NCBI GenBank assembly: GCA_039030335.1
Contig: JBCCEJ010000026.1
Coordinates: 1-64,000 of the forward strand
DNA length: 64,000 nt
Source of the DNA: JBCCEJ01 sp039030335
GTDB lineage: Bacteria; Pseudomonadota; Gammaproteobacteria; HK1
Direction: 5' to 3'
Positions 8,733 to 18,619 of this stretch are shown in pieces. Each line of letters starts with the position of its first letter. The stretch's first letter is position 1. Under the pieces are notes generated by a model, which saw only the letters and a list, made by a program, of their open reading frames with translations, ran no database searches and was not told the origin of the DNA. A program made the translations under genes and the position numbers.

Positions 8733-10019
8733 GTGCACGACCTGTCCCTCACAACCCTGTTTCTGTCGCTGGTTGGCCTGGTAGCGCTGTCCGCGTTCTT
8801 CTCCAGCTCCGAGACCGGCATGATGGCGCTGAACCGCTATCGGCTGCGCCACCTGCGCGAGCAAGGCCACGCAGGCGCGCAGCGCGCTGCGCGCCTGCTC
8901 GAGCGCCCGGACCGTCTGATCGGCCTCATCCTACTCGGCAACAACTTCGTCAACATCCTCGCCTCGTCACTCGCCACCGTTATCGCCTTGCGGCTGTGGG
9001 GTGAAGCCGGCATCGCCGTCGCCGCCGGTCTGCTGACGGCGGTGATCCTGATCTTCGCCGAGGTCGCGCCCAAGACGGTGGCCGCGCTGCATCCCGAGCG
9101 GATCGCATTTCCGGCCAGCGTGGTGTTGATTCCACTCCTCAAAATCACCTACCCACTGGTCTTCACCATCAACTGGATCGCGAATGGCCTGCTGCGGCCA
9201 CTCGGCATCTCCACCGACCGCGGCGATGGTGATCGCCTGTCGCCGGAGGAGCTGCGCTCGGTCGTAAACGAAGCAGGCGTGCGGATTTCGAAGCGGCACC
9301 GGGAGATGCTGGTCGGTATCCTCGATCTGGAGCACGTGACCGTCGAGGACATCATGATCCCGCGCGCCGACATCAAAGCCGTCGACCTGATGGACAGCGA
9401 GCCCGAGATCATCAAACAGATCATCTTCAGCCAGCACACCCGCTTACCGGTATGTACGGACGATATCAACGCGATGGAAGGTGTGCTGCACCTGCGCAAA
9501 GTGCTGGCTGCCGCGCAACGCGGGGAGCTGACGCGCGAGTCGCTTCTCGAAGCGTGCGATGAGCCCTACTACGTGCCGATCGGCAATCCCCTCAGCACTC
9601 AGTTGTTCGACTTCCAGCTGAACAGCGAGCGGGTGGCGCTCGCGGTAGACGAATATGGGGAAGTGCAGGGGCTTGTCACGTTGGAAGACATCCTCGAAGA
9701 GATCGTCGGGGAATTCACCACCGACCCGGCCCAACACGACACCGATATCCATCCTCAGGAGGATGGCAGCTACCTCGTAGACGGGGGCTTGACGATTCGA
9801 GACCTGAACCGCCGCATGGGCTGGGAACTGCCAACCGATGGACCCAAGACCATCAACGGCGTCGTGCTCGAGTATCTGGAGGCGATCCCGGAGCCGGGTA
9901 TCAGCCTGCTCGTCGCTGGTTATCCGGTAGAGATCGTCCAGACGGCCGGCCATGCGGTGAAGACCGCGAAGGTCAAACCGCAGTTACGCAAGACTCAGCC
10001 TTCCGAAGCGACCGACTGA
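8733..10019 (+). CDS. corB: CNNM/CorB family DUF21-CBS-CorC_HlyC protein
   Basis: Integral membrane protein with an N-terminal DUF21 domain (LSAFFSSSETGMMALNRYRL, then more hydrophobic helices), a CBS pair (EDIMIPRADI; YVPIGNPL...LVTLEDILEEIVGEF) and a C-terminal CorC/HlyC domain (GGLTIRDLNRRMGW). The family is linked to Mg2+/Co2+ transport and resistance. The longest frame begins at 8559 inside ypjD, but the GTG at 8733, 11 bases after the ypjD stop, gives the usual length (428 aa) and starts just before the first membrane helix. It is probably cotranscribed with ypjD. It corresponds to YfjD/CorB of enterics; ion specificity is not visible. Confidence 0.85.
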   Translation: MHDLSLTTLFLSLVGLVALSAFFSSSETGMMALNRYRLRHLREQGHAGAQRAARLLERPDRLIGLILLGNNFVNILASSLATVIALRLWGEAGIAVAAGLLTAVILIFAEVAPKTVAALHPERIAFPASVVLIPLLKITYPLVFTINWIANGLLRPLGISTDRGDGDRLSPEELRSVVNEAGVRISKRHREMLVGILDLEHVTVEDIMIPRADIKAVDLMDSEPEIIKQIIFSQHTRLPVCTDDINAMEGVLHLRKVLAAAQRGELTRESLLEACDEPYYVPIGNPLSTQLFDFQLNSERVALAVDEYGEVQGLVTLEDILEEIVGEFTTDPAQHDTDIHPQEDGSYLVDGGLTIRDLNRRMGWELPTDGPKTINGVVLEYLEAIPEPGISLLVAGYPVEIVQTAGHAVKTAKVKPQLRKTQPSEATD

Positions 10020-10097
10020 GCCAGCGGACGCCAGCACCTGTCCCTTGCTCCGCAACCGGCCGGTCGGCTGCGGCCACACCGACCGACGACCGAGGCC

Positions 10098-11459
10098 TCA
10101 GATCGCGTCCAACGCATCTGCCAGTGTGTCGAGCGCGACTACCTCGAACCCGGCTGGCCCTTTGCGCGGGACGTTGGCGCGCGGTGCCAGTGCACGCTTG
10201 AAACCATGTTTGCTCGCTTCCCGGATACGTTCCTCGCCATTCGGCACGGGCCGTACTTCGCCGGCCAGACCGAGCTCTCCGAACACGACGGTATCTGCCG
10301 CAATGGCGCGATCCTTCAACGACGACAACACGGCCAGGACGACCGGCAAATCGGCTGCCGGCTCGCTGATGCGCACTCCGCCGACGACGTTCACAAACAC
10401 GTCCTGGTCCTGCGTCGCGATGCCCCCGTGCCGGTGCAGCACGGCCAGCAACAGCGCCATACGGTTCTGGTCGAGGCCGAGCGCGAGACGCCGGGGATTG
10501 CCGAGGCTGGTCGGGTCGACCAACGCCTGCAGTTCCACCAACAGCGGGCGAGTGCCTTCACGGGTGACCATCACCACGCTGCCGGGTGAGGCGCCGGCGC
10601 GCGACAAGAAGATCGCCGACGGGTTGCTGACCCCTTTCAGCCCGCGCTCGGTCATCGCGAATATGCCAATTTCGTTGACGGCGCCGTAGCGGTTCTTGAT
10701 CGCCCTCACCAGGCGAAACCGGCTCGAACTCTCGCTCTCGAAGTAGAGTACCGTGTCGACCATGTGCTCGAGTACACGCGGCCCCGCGAGCGCGCCTTCT
10801 TTGGTGACATGGCCGACGAGGAACAGCGATGTACCGGTAGACTTCGCGAAGCGCACGAGCATCGCGGTCGATTCACGCACCTGCGCGACCCCCCCGGGCG
10901 CGGACGGTACCGCTTCGGTGTGCATGGTTTGAACGGAATCGATGATCAATACGCCGGGTGAGTCGCGTCGCGCGGAAGCGACGATGCGCTCTACTTCGGT
11001 CTCAGCCAACAGCTGCAGACCTTCGCGCGACAGGCCGAGACGATCGGCACGCTGCACGACCTGGGCTAACGACTCTTCGCCGGTGACGTATATGCCGGCC
11101 AGCCCCGCAGTCACCAGAGACGCGAGCGCCTGGAGCAACAGTGTGGATTTGCCGATGCCGGGGTCGCCCCCGATCAGTACCACCGCGCCCGGCACCAGCC
11201 CCCCGCCGAGCACACGATCGAGCTCGCCGAGGCCGGTTGGACGACCCGGATCGGCGCTGACATCAACGTCGGCAGCCGACACCACGGCCGTGCCTGCCGC
11301 ACCGGCGTAGCCGCCACCGGTCGCGCGGGGTGCGGCGCCGCTTTGCTCGACCATGGTGTTCCAGGCGCTGCACCCGGGACACTGGCCGGCCCAGCGCTGA
11401 GTCAAGTGACCGCAGGACTGGCACTCGTAGTGCATTCGCACCTTGCTCACGCGAACCAC
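10098..11459 (-). CDS. radA: DNA repair ATPase RadA/Sms
   Basis: RecA-like ATPase that promotes branch migration of recombination intermediates. Order of domains: four-cysteine zinc finger at the N-terminus (CQSC...CPGC), RecA core with Walker A GGDPGIGKSTLLLQ, the RadA signature KNRYGAVNEIG, and a C-terminal Lon-protease-like domain. Length (453 aa) is typical. The start is uncertain between GTG codons at 11459 and 11450. It follows recJ after 37 bases on the same strand, so two recombination proteins share a unit. Confidence 0.95.
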   Translation of the reverse strand: MVRVSKVRMHYECQSCGHLTQRWAGQCPGCSAWNTMVEQSGAAPRATGGGYAGAAGTAVVSAADVDVSADPGRPTGLGELDRVLGGGLVPGAVVLIGGDPGIGKSTLLLQALASLVTAGLAGIYVTGEESLAQVVQRADRLGLSREGLQLLAETEVERIVASARRDSPGVLIIDSVQTMHTEAVPSAPGGVAQVRESTAMLVRFAKSTGTSLFLVGHVTKEGALAGPRVLEHMVDTVLYFESESSSRFRLVRAIKNRYGAVNEIGIFAMTERGLKGVSNPSAIFLSRAGASPGSVVMVTREGTRPLLVELQALVDPTSLGNPRRLALGLDQNRMALLLAVLHRHGGIATQDQDVFVNVVGGVRISEPAADLPVVLAVLSSLKDRAIAADTVVFGELGLAGEVRPVPNGEERIREASKHGFKRALAPRANVPRKGPAGFEVVALDTLADALDAI

Positions 11460-11496
11460 CGCCGTCTCGTGGAATTCACGGCGCAGATCACCTCGC

Positions 11497-13242
11497 TCAT
11501 AGTGCCTCGACGTGCTCGACCATGAGCTGCAGCGTACGCAAACCGCGATAGTGATTCACGTCAAGCCGGTAGGCGAGTCGCGCGCGGTCTGCCGGCAGAA
11601 CGCGCTCGCCAAAGTTAAATACGATGGCGTCGATCGCTCGACGGCCGCTGCGCCCACTGCGCCCCGGGGGGATGGGCGCCTCCACCTTCAGTTTGAGGTG
11701 CCGTCCACCGACGATGCGCTGCTCGATTAGCGCGAATTCGCCCTCGAACAGCGGCTCTGGAAAACCCTGGCCCCACGGTCCCGCGTCCCGAATCAGTTCT
11801 GCAAGCTCCAACGTCAACCGTTCAGCTGGAATCTCTCCGTCGGTCCACAACACGCGTTCCACGATCTCGGGTGCCAGGCGAACGGCAATTTCCTGCACGA
11901 AGGCCAGGCGGAACCGTTCCAGGTTGACGGTGGGAATGGTCAGACCAGCCGCCATCGCGTGCCCGCCGAATCGTGCGATCAGGCCGGGACTACGAGCGTC
12001 TACAGCGGCGATGGCATCGCGTAGATGCACTCCGGCAATGGACCGGGCGGACCCCCGCAGGTGCTCGTCACCATCGCGCGCGAACGCGATCACCGGACGG
12101 TTCACCTGGTCTTTGATGCGCGCGGCAACAATGCCTACCACGCCCGGATGCCAGTCGTGTTCGTGCAGACAGAGCGCGGGCGGCGGCTCGTCGCCGATCG
12201 GCATAGCCGCGATGACGCGCTGCGCGTCATCGCGCATCTCGGTCTCGATCTCGCGCCGGGCCTGGTTGAGATCGTTCAGTTCACGGGCTTTTGGCAACGC
12301 TGTTTCGCGGTCGGGAGCCATCAGGCATTCGATACCTACCGAAATGTCATCCAGTCGACCAGCGGCATTCAAGCGCGGCCCCACCCCGAATGCCAGATCG
12401 GCTGCCGTGACCGTCTCGGCGTTGCGCCCGGCCACTTCGAGCAACGCGGCGAGTCCGGCGCACATATGGCCGGCGCGCATACGTTGCAGTCCCTGGTGCA
12501 CGAGAATGCGGTTGTTCGCGTCGAGCGGCACCACGTCCGCCACGGTGCCGAGGGCCACGAGGTCCAACAGACGTGCCAGATTTGGACCGCGCGGTTCGGC
12601 AGGTGCCGCGAACGCGCCCTTGCTCCGCAGGTGCGCGCGCAGCGCAAGCAGGACGTAGAAGATGACGCCGACGCCGGCGAGGTGTTTGCTGGGAAAGCTG
12701 TCACCGTCGAGATTCGGGTTGACTATCGCGTCTGCCTGGGGGAGTTCGGGGCCCGGCAGATGATGGTCGGTTACCAGTACCTGGACACCTGCCGCGCGGG
12801 CCTTCGCCACACCCGCGACGCTTGCCACGCCGTTATCGACCGTGACGATCAGGTCGGGGCCCCGGGTCAGTGCTTCGGCCACTATCTCAGGCGTCAGGCC
12901 GTAGCCGTACTCGAACCGGTTGGGCACCAGATAGTCGACGTCGGCGACGCCCAGCTCGCGTAATCCCAGGCAGGCGACCGCACAGCTGGTCGCGCCGTCA
13001 GCGTCGAAGTCACCTATCACCAGCACCCGGTCGCCACGATCGCGCGCAGCCGCCAGGAGCATCACCGCAGCGTCGAGGCCACCGAGTGCCGTTGGGGGCT
13101 CGAGACCTTCCAGGCCGCGCCTCAGTTCGGCCGCATGGCGAACCCCCCGAGCCGCATAGATCCTGCGCAGTAACGGGTGTACGTCGTCTGAAAAGTCCGA
13201 TCCCGGCACTTCGCGCTGGCGAAGCTGAACCTCTGTGGCCAT
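11497..13242 (-). CDS. recJ: Single-stranded-DNA-specific exonuclease RecJ
   Basis: 5'-3' ssDNA exonuclease of the DHH superfamily, used in RecF-pathway recombination, mismatch repair and base excision repair. It shows VIGDFDADGATS, the VTDHHLPG motif, the DHHA1 region with RFGGHAMAAGL, and an OB-like C-terminal domain. The open frame reaches a TTG at 13278, but the ATG at 13242 gives MATEVQLRQREV, which fits the known RecJ N-terminus. That gives 581 aa. It lies in the conserved alaC-hom-thrC-recJ-radA run. Confidence 0.95.
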   Translation of the reverse strand: MATEVQLRQREVPGSDFSDDVHPLLRRIYAARGVRHAAELRRGLEGLEPPTALGGLDAAVMLLAAARDRGDRVLVIGDFDADGATSCAVACLGLRELGVADVDYLVPNRFEYGYGLTPEIVAEALTRGPDLIVTVDNGVASVAGVAKARAAGVQVLVTDHHLPGPELPQADAIVNPNLDGDSFPSKHLAGVGVIFYVLLALRAHLRSKGAFAAPAEPRGPNLARLLDLVALGTVADVVPLDANNRILVHQGLQRMRAGHMCAGLAALLEVAGRNAETVTAADLAFGVGPRLNAAGRLDDISVGIECLMAPDRETALPKARELNDLNQARREIETEMRDDAQRVIAAMPIGDEPPPALCLHEHDWHPGVVGIVAARIKDQVNRPVIAFARDGDEHLRGSARSIAGVHLRDAIAAVDARSPGLIARFGGHAMAAGLTIPTVNLERFRLAFVQEIAVRLAPEIVERVLWTDGEIPAERLTLELAELIRDAGPWGQGFPEPLFEGEFALIEQRIVGGRHLKLKVEAPIPPGRSGRSGRRAIDAIVFNFGERVLPADRARLAYRLDVNHYRGLRTLQLMVEHVEAL

Positions 13243-13302
13243 CTGCTGATTGCGTGTCGGGTACGCGGCGTCAGCCAAAGGCCACGCAGGGCCGGCCGCG
13301 AC

Positions 13303-14376
13303 TCAAAGCGCGTCCATGATCGCGCTGCGCACTGCCTCAGAGGTAGCTGGCACCCGCACGGGCGCCTCAGCACACTGGGCGATCGCAGTGTCCGGATCCT
13401 TGAGACCGTGCCCGGTAACCGTGCATACGACCCGCGTGTCAGGGCGGATTTTCCCGGCCCGGGCGGCGCTCAGCGCGCCCGCCAGCGATACCGCGGAGGC
13501 AGGTTCGCAGAACATGCCTTCGCGAGTTGCGAGCAGTGTCTGCGCTTCCAGTATGGCGTCGTCATCAAAGCCTTCGAACCAACCGTCTGATTCGCGATTG
13601 GCGGCCCATGCCTTGTCCCAGGACTGCGGCTGACCGATCCGTATCGCCGTCGCGATGGTTTCGGGGTCACTGACGGGCGAACCAGAGACGAATGGTGCCG
13701 CGCCGGCTGCCTGGCATCCGACCATGCGCGGGCGCGCATTACCTTTTCCAGCCGCGTTATATTCGGAATAACCCATCCAGTAGGCGCTGATGTTGCCGGC
13801 ATTTCCCACCGGCAGGCAGTGGTAGTCGGGCGCGCCGCCGAGTTGATCGACGATCTCGAAGGCAGCGGTCTTCTGACCGTGCAGGCGATACGGATTGACG
13901 GAGTTCACCAGGCTGACCGGTGCGACTTCGGCCATTTCCTTGACCAGTCGCATGCCATCGTCGAAGTTGCCCTGAATCTGCAATACGGTCGCGCCGTGCA
14001 TCATCGCCTGGGCCAGCTTGCCGAGCGCGATCTTACCGTCCGGAATCAGCACGAAAGCGCGAATACCGGCGCGTGCGGCGTACGCGGCGGCAGACGCCGA
14101 GGTGTTGCCGGTCGACGCGCAAATGATCGCCTGCGCGCCTTCGCTAACGGCCTGACTGACGGCGACCGTCATACCCCGATCCTTGAACGACCCGGTCGGA
14201 TTGGCGCCCTCGTACTTCGCATAGAGTTCGAAGTCCAGACCGAACTCCGCCTCGATCCGTGAAAGGCGGAGCAACGGTGTTGCACCTTCGCGCAACGAGA
14301 TAGGCGCGACATCCGGCGCGAGCGGCATGAACTCGCGGTAGTGGTCAATCAGGCCTTGATAACCCATCGCTGGCAT
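13303..14376 (-). CDS. thrC: Threonine synthase (short form)
   Basis: PLP enzyme converting O-phosphohomoserine to threonine. The PLP lysine is in ANPTGSFKDRGM, and the phosphate-binding loop is PVGNAGNISAYW. At 357 aa this is the short Bacillus/archaeal-like form rather than the roughly 430-470 aa form of Pseudomonas and enterics. It follows hom with a 56-base gap, so the last two steps of threonine synthesis are made together. The start at 14376 has no strong ribosome binding site; an ATG three codons later is an alternative. Confidence 0.93.
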   Translation of the reverse strand: MPAMGYQGLIDHYREFMPLAPDVAPISLREGATPLLRLSRIEAEFGLDFELYAKYEGANPTGSFKDRGMTVAVSQAVSEGAQAIICASTGNTSASAAAYAARAGIRAFVLIPDGKIALGKLAQAMMHGATVLQIQGNFDDGMRLVKEMAEVAPVSLVNSVNPYRLHGQKTAAFEIVDQLGGAPDYHCLPVGNAGNISAYWMGYSEYNAAGKGNARPRMVGCQAAGAAPFVSGSPVSDPETIATAIRIGQPQSWDKAWAANRESDGWFEGFDDDAILEAQTLLATREGMFCEPASAVSLAGALSAARAGKIRPDTRVVCTVTGHGLKDPDTAIAQCAEAPVRVPATSEAVRSAIMDAL

Positions 14377-14432
14377 ATTCGCTCAGACCCCGTGCATGAA
14401 CGGTTTGGTGCGGCAGGAACCCGGACCGGCCA

Positions 14433-15746
14433 TCAGCTGTCGAGCGCTTCGACGCGCAGGCGCATGATGTCCCCTTCGACATAGGTGCTGGCCTCGATCC
14501 TGGCTATCGCCGCCTCGATGCTGCCCTCTCTGACGGTGTGCGTCAGCATGATCAGGGGCACCCGGCTGGCCCCGGGTGCCGGCTCCTTCTGCACGACCGC
14601 CTCGATGCTTATATCGCTTTCGGCGAGAATGCTGGCTACGGAGGCGAGAACGCCAGGACGGTCGTCCACCGTCATCCGCAGGTAGTAGGCTGACTCGATG
14701 TCCGCGGCCGGCAGCACCGGCACATCATCCAGCGCATCCGGCTGAAACGCGAGGTGCGGCACGCGATTGCCGGGATCCGTCGTGAGAGCACGTACGACGT
14801 CCACCAGGTCGGCCACGACGGCGCTAGCGGTCGCCTCGGCGCCTGCCCCGGCCCCGTAGTAGAGCGTCGAGCCTACCGCGTCGCCCTGCACGAGCACGGC
14901 GTTCATGACGCCGTTCACGTTCGCCAACAGACAGCGCGACGGGATGAGGGTCGGGTGAACCCGCAGCTCAACGCCATCAGCGCGCCGGCGGGCAATTCCG
15001 AGGTGTTTGATGCGATAGCCGAGTTCCTCAGCGAACTCGACGTCCATCGGCGTGATCCGGCTGATCCCTTCGACCGTCAGCTGGTCGAAAGCGAGCGGAC
15101 GGCCAAACGCGATTGCGCCGAGGATCGCCAGCTTGTGGGCGGCGTCGATACCTTCGACGTCAAAAGTGGGATCCGCTTCCGCGTAGCCGAGCGCCTGCGC
15201 CTCCGAAAGCACGTCGTCAAATGCCCGCCCGTCTTCGCGCATGGCCGTCAGGATGAAGTTGCCGGTGCCGTTGATGATCCCCGCCAACCACTCGATGCGG
15301 TTGCCGGCGAGCCCTTCGCGGATAGCTTTGATGATCGGTATACCGCCGGCCACGGCCGACTCGAAGGCCACCGTTACTCCATTCGCGTGTGCAGCCTGGA
15401 AGATCTCGTTGCCGTGCAACGCGATCAGTGCCTTGTTGGCCGTAACGACGTGTTTACCGTTCGCGATGGCCTGCAGCACGAGTGCCCGCGCCGGCTCCAG
15501 GCCGCCCATCAGCTCGACGACGACCGCGATGTCCGGATCGTCCACGACGGCGCGCGGATCAACACTCACCTCCAGGCCGTCGACGGCGCAGATGCGGCCT
15601 TTGGCCGGATCGCGCACAACGGCCCGGGTTGCGTGTATCTCGCGACCAGCCCGGCGCGCGATCTCGCTACCGTTGCGGGCGAGCACATTGACGGTGCCGC
15701 CGCCGACGGTTCCCAGTCCTAACAGGCCGACGCGAACGGGCTTCAT
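14433..15746 (-). CDS. hom: Homoserine dehydrogenase
   Basis: Monofunctional NAD(P)H-dependent homoserine dehydrogenase (437 aa) of the aspartate pathway. It has an N-terminal Rossmann motif (VGLLGLGTVGGGTVNVL), the catalytic region with GIINGTGNFILTAM and YAEADPTFDVEGIDAAHKLAIL, and a C-terminal ACT domain (YYLRMTVDDRPGVLASVA), the usual site of threonine feedback. The ATG at 15746 overlaps the alaC TGA by one base; a GTG one codon upstream is also possible. No threonine leader peptide is visible upstream. Confidence 0.95.
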   Translation of the reverse strand: MKPVRVGLLGLGTVGGGTVNVLARNGSEIARRAGREIHATRAVVRDPAKGRICAVDGLEVSVDPRAVVDDPDIAVVVELMGGLEPARALVLQAIANGKHVVTANKALIALHGNEIFQAAHANGVTVAFESAVAGGIPIIKAIREGLAGNRIEWLAGIINGTGNFILTAMREDGRAFDDVLSEAQALGYAEADPTFDVEGIDAAHKLAILGAIAFGRPLAFDQLTVEGISRITPMDVEFAEELGYRIKHLGIARRRADGVELRVHPTLIPSRCLLANVNGVMNAVLVQGDAVGSTLYYGAGAGAEATASAVVADLVDVVRALTTDPGNRVPHLAFQPDALDDVPVLPAADIESAYYLRMTVDDRPGVLASVASILAESDISIEAVVQKEPAPGASRVPLIMLTHTVREGSIEAAIARIEASTYVEGDIMRLRVEALDS

Positions 15747-16954
15747 CACGCGGCCGCTCCTTCTGGCGCGACGCCGTCGCGGCGCAGCATCTGGCGAATC
15801 CCGCGCAACGCCTGCCGGGTGCGGTGTTCGTTCTCGATGATCGCGAACCGGACGTGGTCATCGCCGTAGTGCCCGAAGCCAATACCGGGCGACACGGCAA
15901 CCTTGGCATCCTTCAACAGTTTCTTCGAGAACTCGAGCGAGCCGAGCTCCCGGTACGGTGCCGGAATCGGTGCCCACACGAACATCGTCGCCTGCGGGCG
16001 GGCGACTTCCCAACCGGCACTCGTCAACCCATCGCACAGCAGATCCCGACGTGCCTGGTAGGTTTCGCGAATTTCATCGACGCAGTCCTGCGGCCCTTCC
16101 AGTGCAGCGATGGCAGCCACCTGAATCGGCGTGAAGAGGCCGTAGTCGAGGTAAGACTTCATGCGCGCGAGCGCACTGACAAGCGTTGCGTTTCCGCACA
16201 TGAACCCGACGCGCCAGCCGGGCATGTTGTAGCTTTTCGAGAGCGAGAAGAATTCGACCCCGACGTCCCGCGCGCCTGGTACCTGCAATACGGACGGCGG
16301 CCGGTAGCCGTCGAATCCCAGATCGGCGTAGGCGAGATCGTGCACGAGCCAGATCCCATGCTCCTTGCAGATCGATACCACCTCCTCGAAGAAATCGAGC
16401 CCGACGCACTGGCCGGTCGGGTTGCTCGGAAAGCTGAGCACCAGCATCTTCGGCTGCGGCCAGGTGTTCCGGATCGAATGGGTGAGCTCGGCGAAGAAGT
16501 CGCCGCCCTCCACCAACGGCACATGGCGAATCTCCGCACCGGCTATGACCATGCCGTAGGGATGGATCGGGTAACTCGGGTTGGGGACGAGTACGGCATC
16601 TCCCGGGCCTACCGTAGCCATGGCCAGATGTGCCAGACCTTCTTTGGATCCGATCGTGACGATGGCTTCAGATTCCGGGTCCAGGTCGACATCGTAGCGA
16701 TCGGCGTACCAGTGCGTGATGGCGCGCCGCAGCCGCGGGATGCCGCGCGACATCGAATAGCGATGGGTATCGCCGCGACGCACCGTCTCCACGAGCTTAT
16801 CGACGATGTGCTCGGGCGTGGGGCGCTCGGGGTTGCCCATACCGAAGTCAATGATGTCCTCGCCCCGCGCACGCGCCTCGCCCTTCAGCTCGTTGACGAT
16901 GTTGAAGACGTACGGAGGCAGTCTCTTGATACGCGGAAATTCGGGCTCGATCAT
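15746..16954 (-). CDS. alaC: Alanine transaminase-like aminotransferase AlaC
   Basis: Fold-type I PLP aminotransferase (402 aa). The PLP lysine is in FFSLSKSYNMPGWRVGF, with SFPSNPTGQ and HDLAYADLGFDG upstream. N-terminal IIDFGMGNPERPTP and the position just before hom match AlaC-type glutamate-pyruvate transaminases found before hom and thrC. The start is an ATG at 16954. It heads the alaC-hom-thrC-recJ-radA strand and is divergent from tldD. Exact substrate (alanine, aspartate or both) cannot be read from the sequence. Confidence 0.85.
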   Translation of the reverse strand: MIEPEFPRIKRLPPYVFNIVNELKGEARARGEDIIDFGMGNPERPTPEHIVDKLVETVRRGDTHRYSMSRGIPRLRRAITHWYADRYDVDLDPESEAIVTIGSKEGLAHLAMATVGPGDAVLVPNPSYPIHPYGMVIAGAEIRHVPLVEGGDFFAELTHSIRNTWPQPKMLVLSFPSNPTGQCVGLDFFEEVVSICKEHGIWLVHDLAYADLGFDGYRPPSVLQVPGARDVGVEFFSLSKSYNMPGWRVGFMCGNATLVSALARMKSYLDYGLFTPIQVAAIAALEGPQDCVDEIRETYQARRDLLCDGLTSAGWEVARPQATMFVWAPIPAPYRELGSLEFSKKLLKDAKVAVSPGIGFGHYGDDHVRFAIIENEHRTRQALRGIRQMLRRDGVAPEGAAA

Positions 16955-17169
16955 GGCGTAGGATGCCGAGTAAAGGTTAGCCCGCTAGCCTAACGTCCCG
17001 GAAAAAATCTTGTCAAAGATGGCTCGTGTCTGGTCGACCGCGATCTCAGCGTTAGCTTCTCTGGCGGAGCCGTGCGCCGCGACAGTTCCAACGCGCCGCC
17101 GCCGGCCGGTACCATGCGGCACCAGGACTTCTGACGGCCGCGCGCCCACACCGCTATGAGTAGACTCGC

Positions 17170-18612
17170 ATGACCAATCTGTTGACGACCGCCAGCGAGC
17201 GGCTACTGCTGCCCGGCGATCTCGATGAGTCGCGGGTACGGGCCGCGCTGGAACAGCTGCTGAGTCATCGGGTCGACGCGGCGGATCTTTATTTTCAGCA
17301 CTCCAGGAGCGAAAGCTGGGTCTTGGAGGACGGCATCATCAAGGAAGGCGCGCACAACATCGAGCAAGGGGTTGGCGTGCGCGCGCTGGCGGGTGAGAAG
17401 ACCGGCTTTGCCTATTCCGATGAGATCGCCGTCCCGGCACTCACGCAGGCGGCCAGGGCCGCCAGGGCGATTGCGGTGAGCGGTCATGGCGCCCGCGTCA
17501 AGGCCTGGCACCCGCACGGCGATGACGCGCTGTACGCACCTCTGGATCCGGCGTCGCGGCTGGACGAGTCAGCGAGGATTGCACTATTGCATCAGGCCGA
17601 TGCGGTAGCGCGCTCTGCCGACCCGGCTGTGCAGCAGGTAATCGTCAGTCTGGCTGGCGAATTGCGCACCGTGCTGGTGGCCGGCAGCGACGGCACATTT
17701 GCCGCCGACGTGCGGCCACTCGTGAGGATGAACGTATCCGTCATCGTCGAACGCAACGGTCGCCGCGAACAGGCCGGCTTCGGCGGCGGCGCGCGCGTCG
17801 ACTTCAGCTGGTTCCAGGAGGAAGACCGGGTCGCGAGCTACGCGCGCGAGGCCGTGCGCCAGGCCCTGGTCAACCTCGAGGCCGTCGATGCCCCGGCCGG
17901 CTCGATGCCGGTCGTCCTCGGGCCTGGCTGGCCTGGCGTGCTGCTGCACGAAGCCGTCGGCCACGGCCTCGAAGGTGATTTCAACCGAAAAGGCAGCTCA
18001 GCGTTCTCCGGGCGGGTTGGTCAGTCGGTCGCGACCGCCCAATGTACGGTTGTCGACGACGGTACGTTACCGTCGCGCCGCGGATCGTTGAACATCGATG
18101 CTGAGGGCACGCCGAGCCAGTGCACGACGCTTATCGAAAACGGCATCCTGACCGGCTACATGCAAGACAAGATGAACGCCCGGCTGATGGGCGTAGCACC
18201 GACCGGAAACGGGCGTCGCGAGTCGTATGCGCATCTTCCCATGCCGCGAATGACGAATACGTACATGCTGCCCGGCGACTACGCGCCCGAGGAGATAGTG
18301 CGCTCGGTCAAGTCTGGGCTGTACGCGGTCAACTTCGGCGGAGGTCAGGTTGATATAACGTCCGGGAAGTTCGTGTTCTCGGCCAGCGAGGCTTATCTCA
18401 TCGAGGACGGCAAGGTAACGGCGCCAGTCAAAGGCGCGACGCTGATCGGCAACGGGCCCGAGAGCATGCATCTCATCAGCATGGTCGGTAACGATCTGGA
18501 ACTGGACGCCGGCGTCGGTATGTGTGGGAAAGAAGGCCAGAGCGTGCCGGTTGGCGTCGGCCAGCCAACGCTCAAGGTCGACGCCCTGACCGTCGGCGGC
18601 ACTCAGGCCTGA
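17170..18612 (+). CDS. tldD: Metalloprotease TldD
   Basis: Catalytic subunit of the TldD/TldE protease that degrades unfolded peptides and, in some bacteria, processes microcins and modified peptides. The zinc motif HEAVGHGLEGD is clear near residue 260, and the conserved C-terminal glycine-rich segment (NFGGGQVDITSGKFVFSASE) is present. Full family length, 480 aa. The partner gene tldE/pmbA is not in the window. It is divergent from alaC and converges with the lipoprotein gene at 18620. Confidence 0.95.
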   Translation: MTNLLTTASERLLLPGDLDESRVRAALEQLLSHRVDAADLYFQHSRSESWVLEDGIIKEGAHNIEQGVGVRALAGEKTGFAYSDEIAVPALTQAARAARAIAVSGHGARVKAWHPHGDDALYAPLDPASRLDESARIALLHQADAVARSADPAVQQVIVSLAGELRTVLVAGSDGTFAADVRPLVRMNVSVIVERNGRREQAGFGGGARVDFSWFQEEDRVASYAREAVRQALVNLEAVDAPAGSMPVVLGPGWPGVLLHEAVGHGLEGDFNRKGSSAFSGRVGQSVATAQCTVVDDGTLPSRRGSLNIDAEGTPSQCTTLIENGILTGYMQDKMNARLMGVAPTGNGRRESYAHLPMPRMTNTYMLPGDYAPEEIVRSVKSGLYAVNFGGGQVDITSGKFVFSASEAYLIEDGKVTAPVKGATLIGNGPESMHLISMVGNDLELDAGVGMCGKEGQSVPVGVGQPTLKVDALTVGGTQA

Positions 18613-18619
18613 GCCGGGT

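Noticed and set aside
14754..16993. Long plus-strand frames (322 and 389 codons) opposite hom and alaC
   Set aside because: They are exact antisense shadows of well-identified enzymes; high GC keeps the opposite frames open. Their translations are Arg/His/Asp-rich without motifs.
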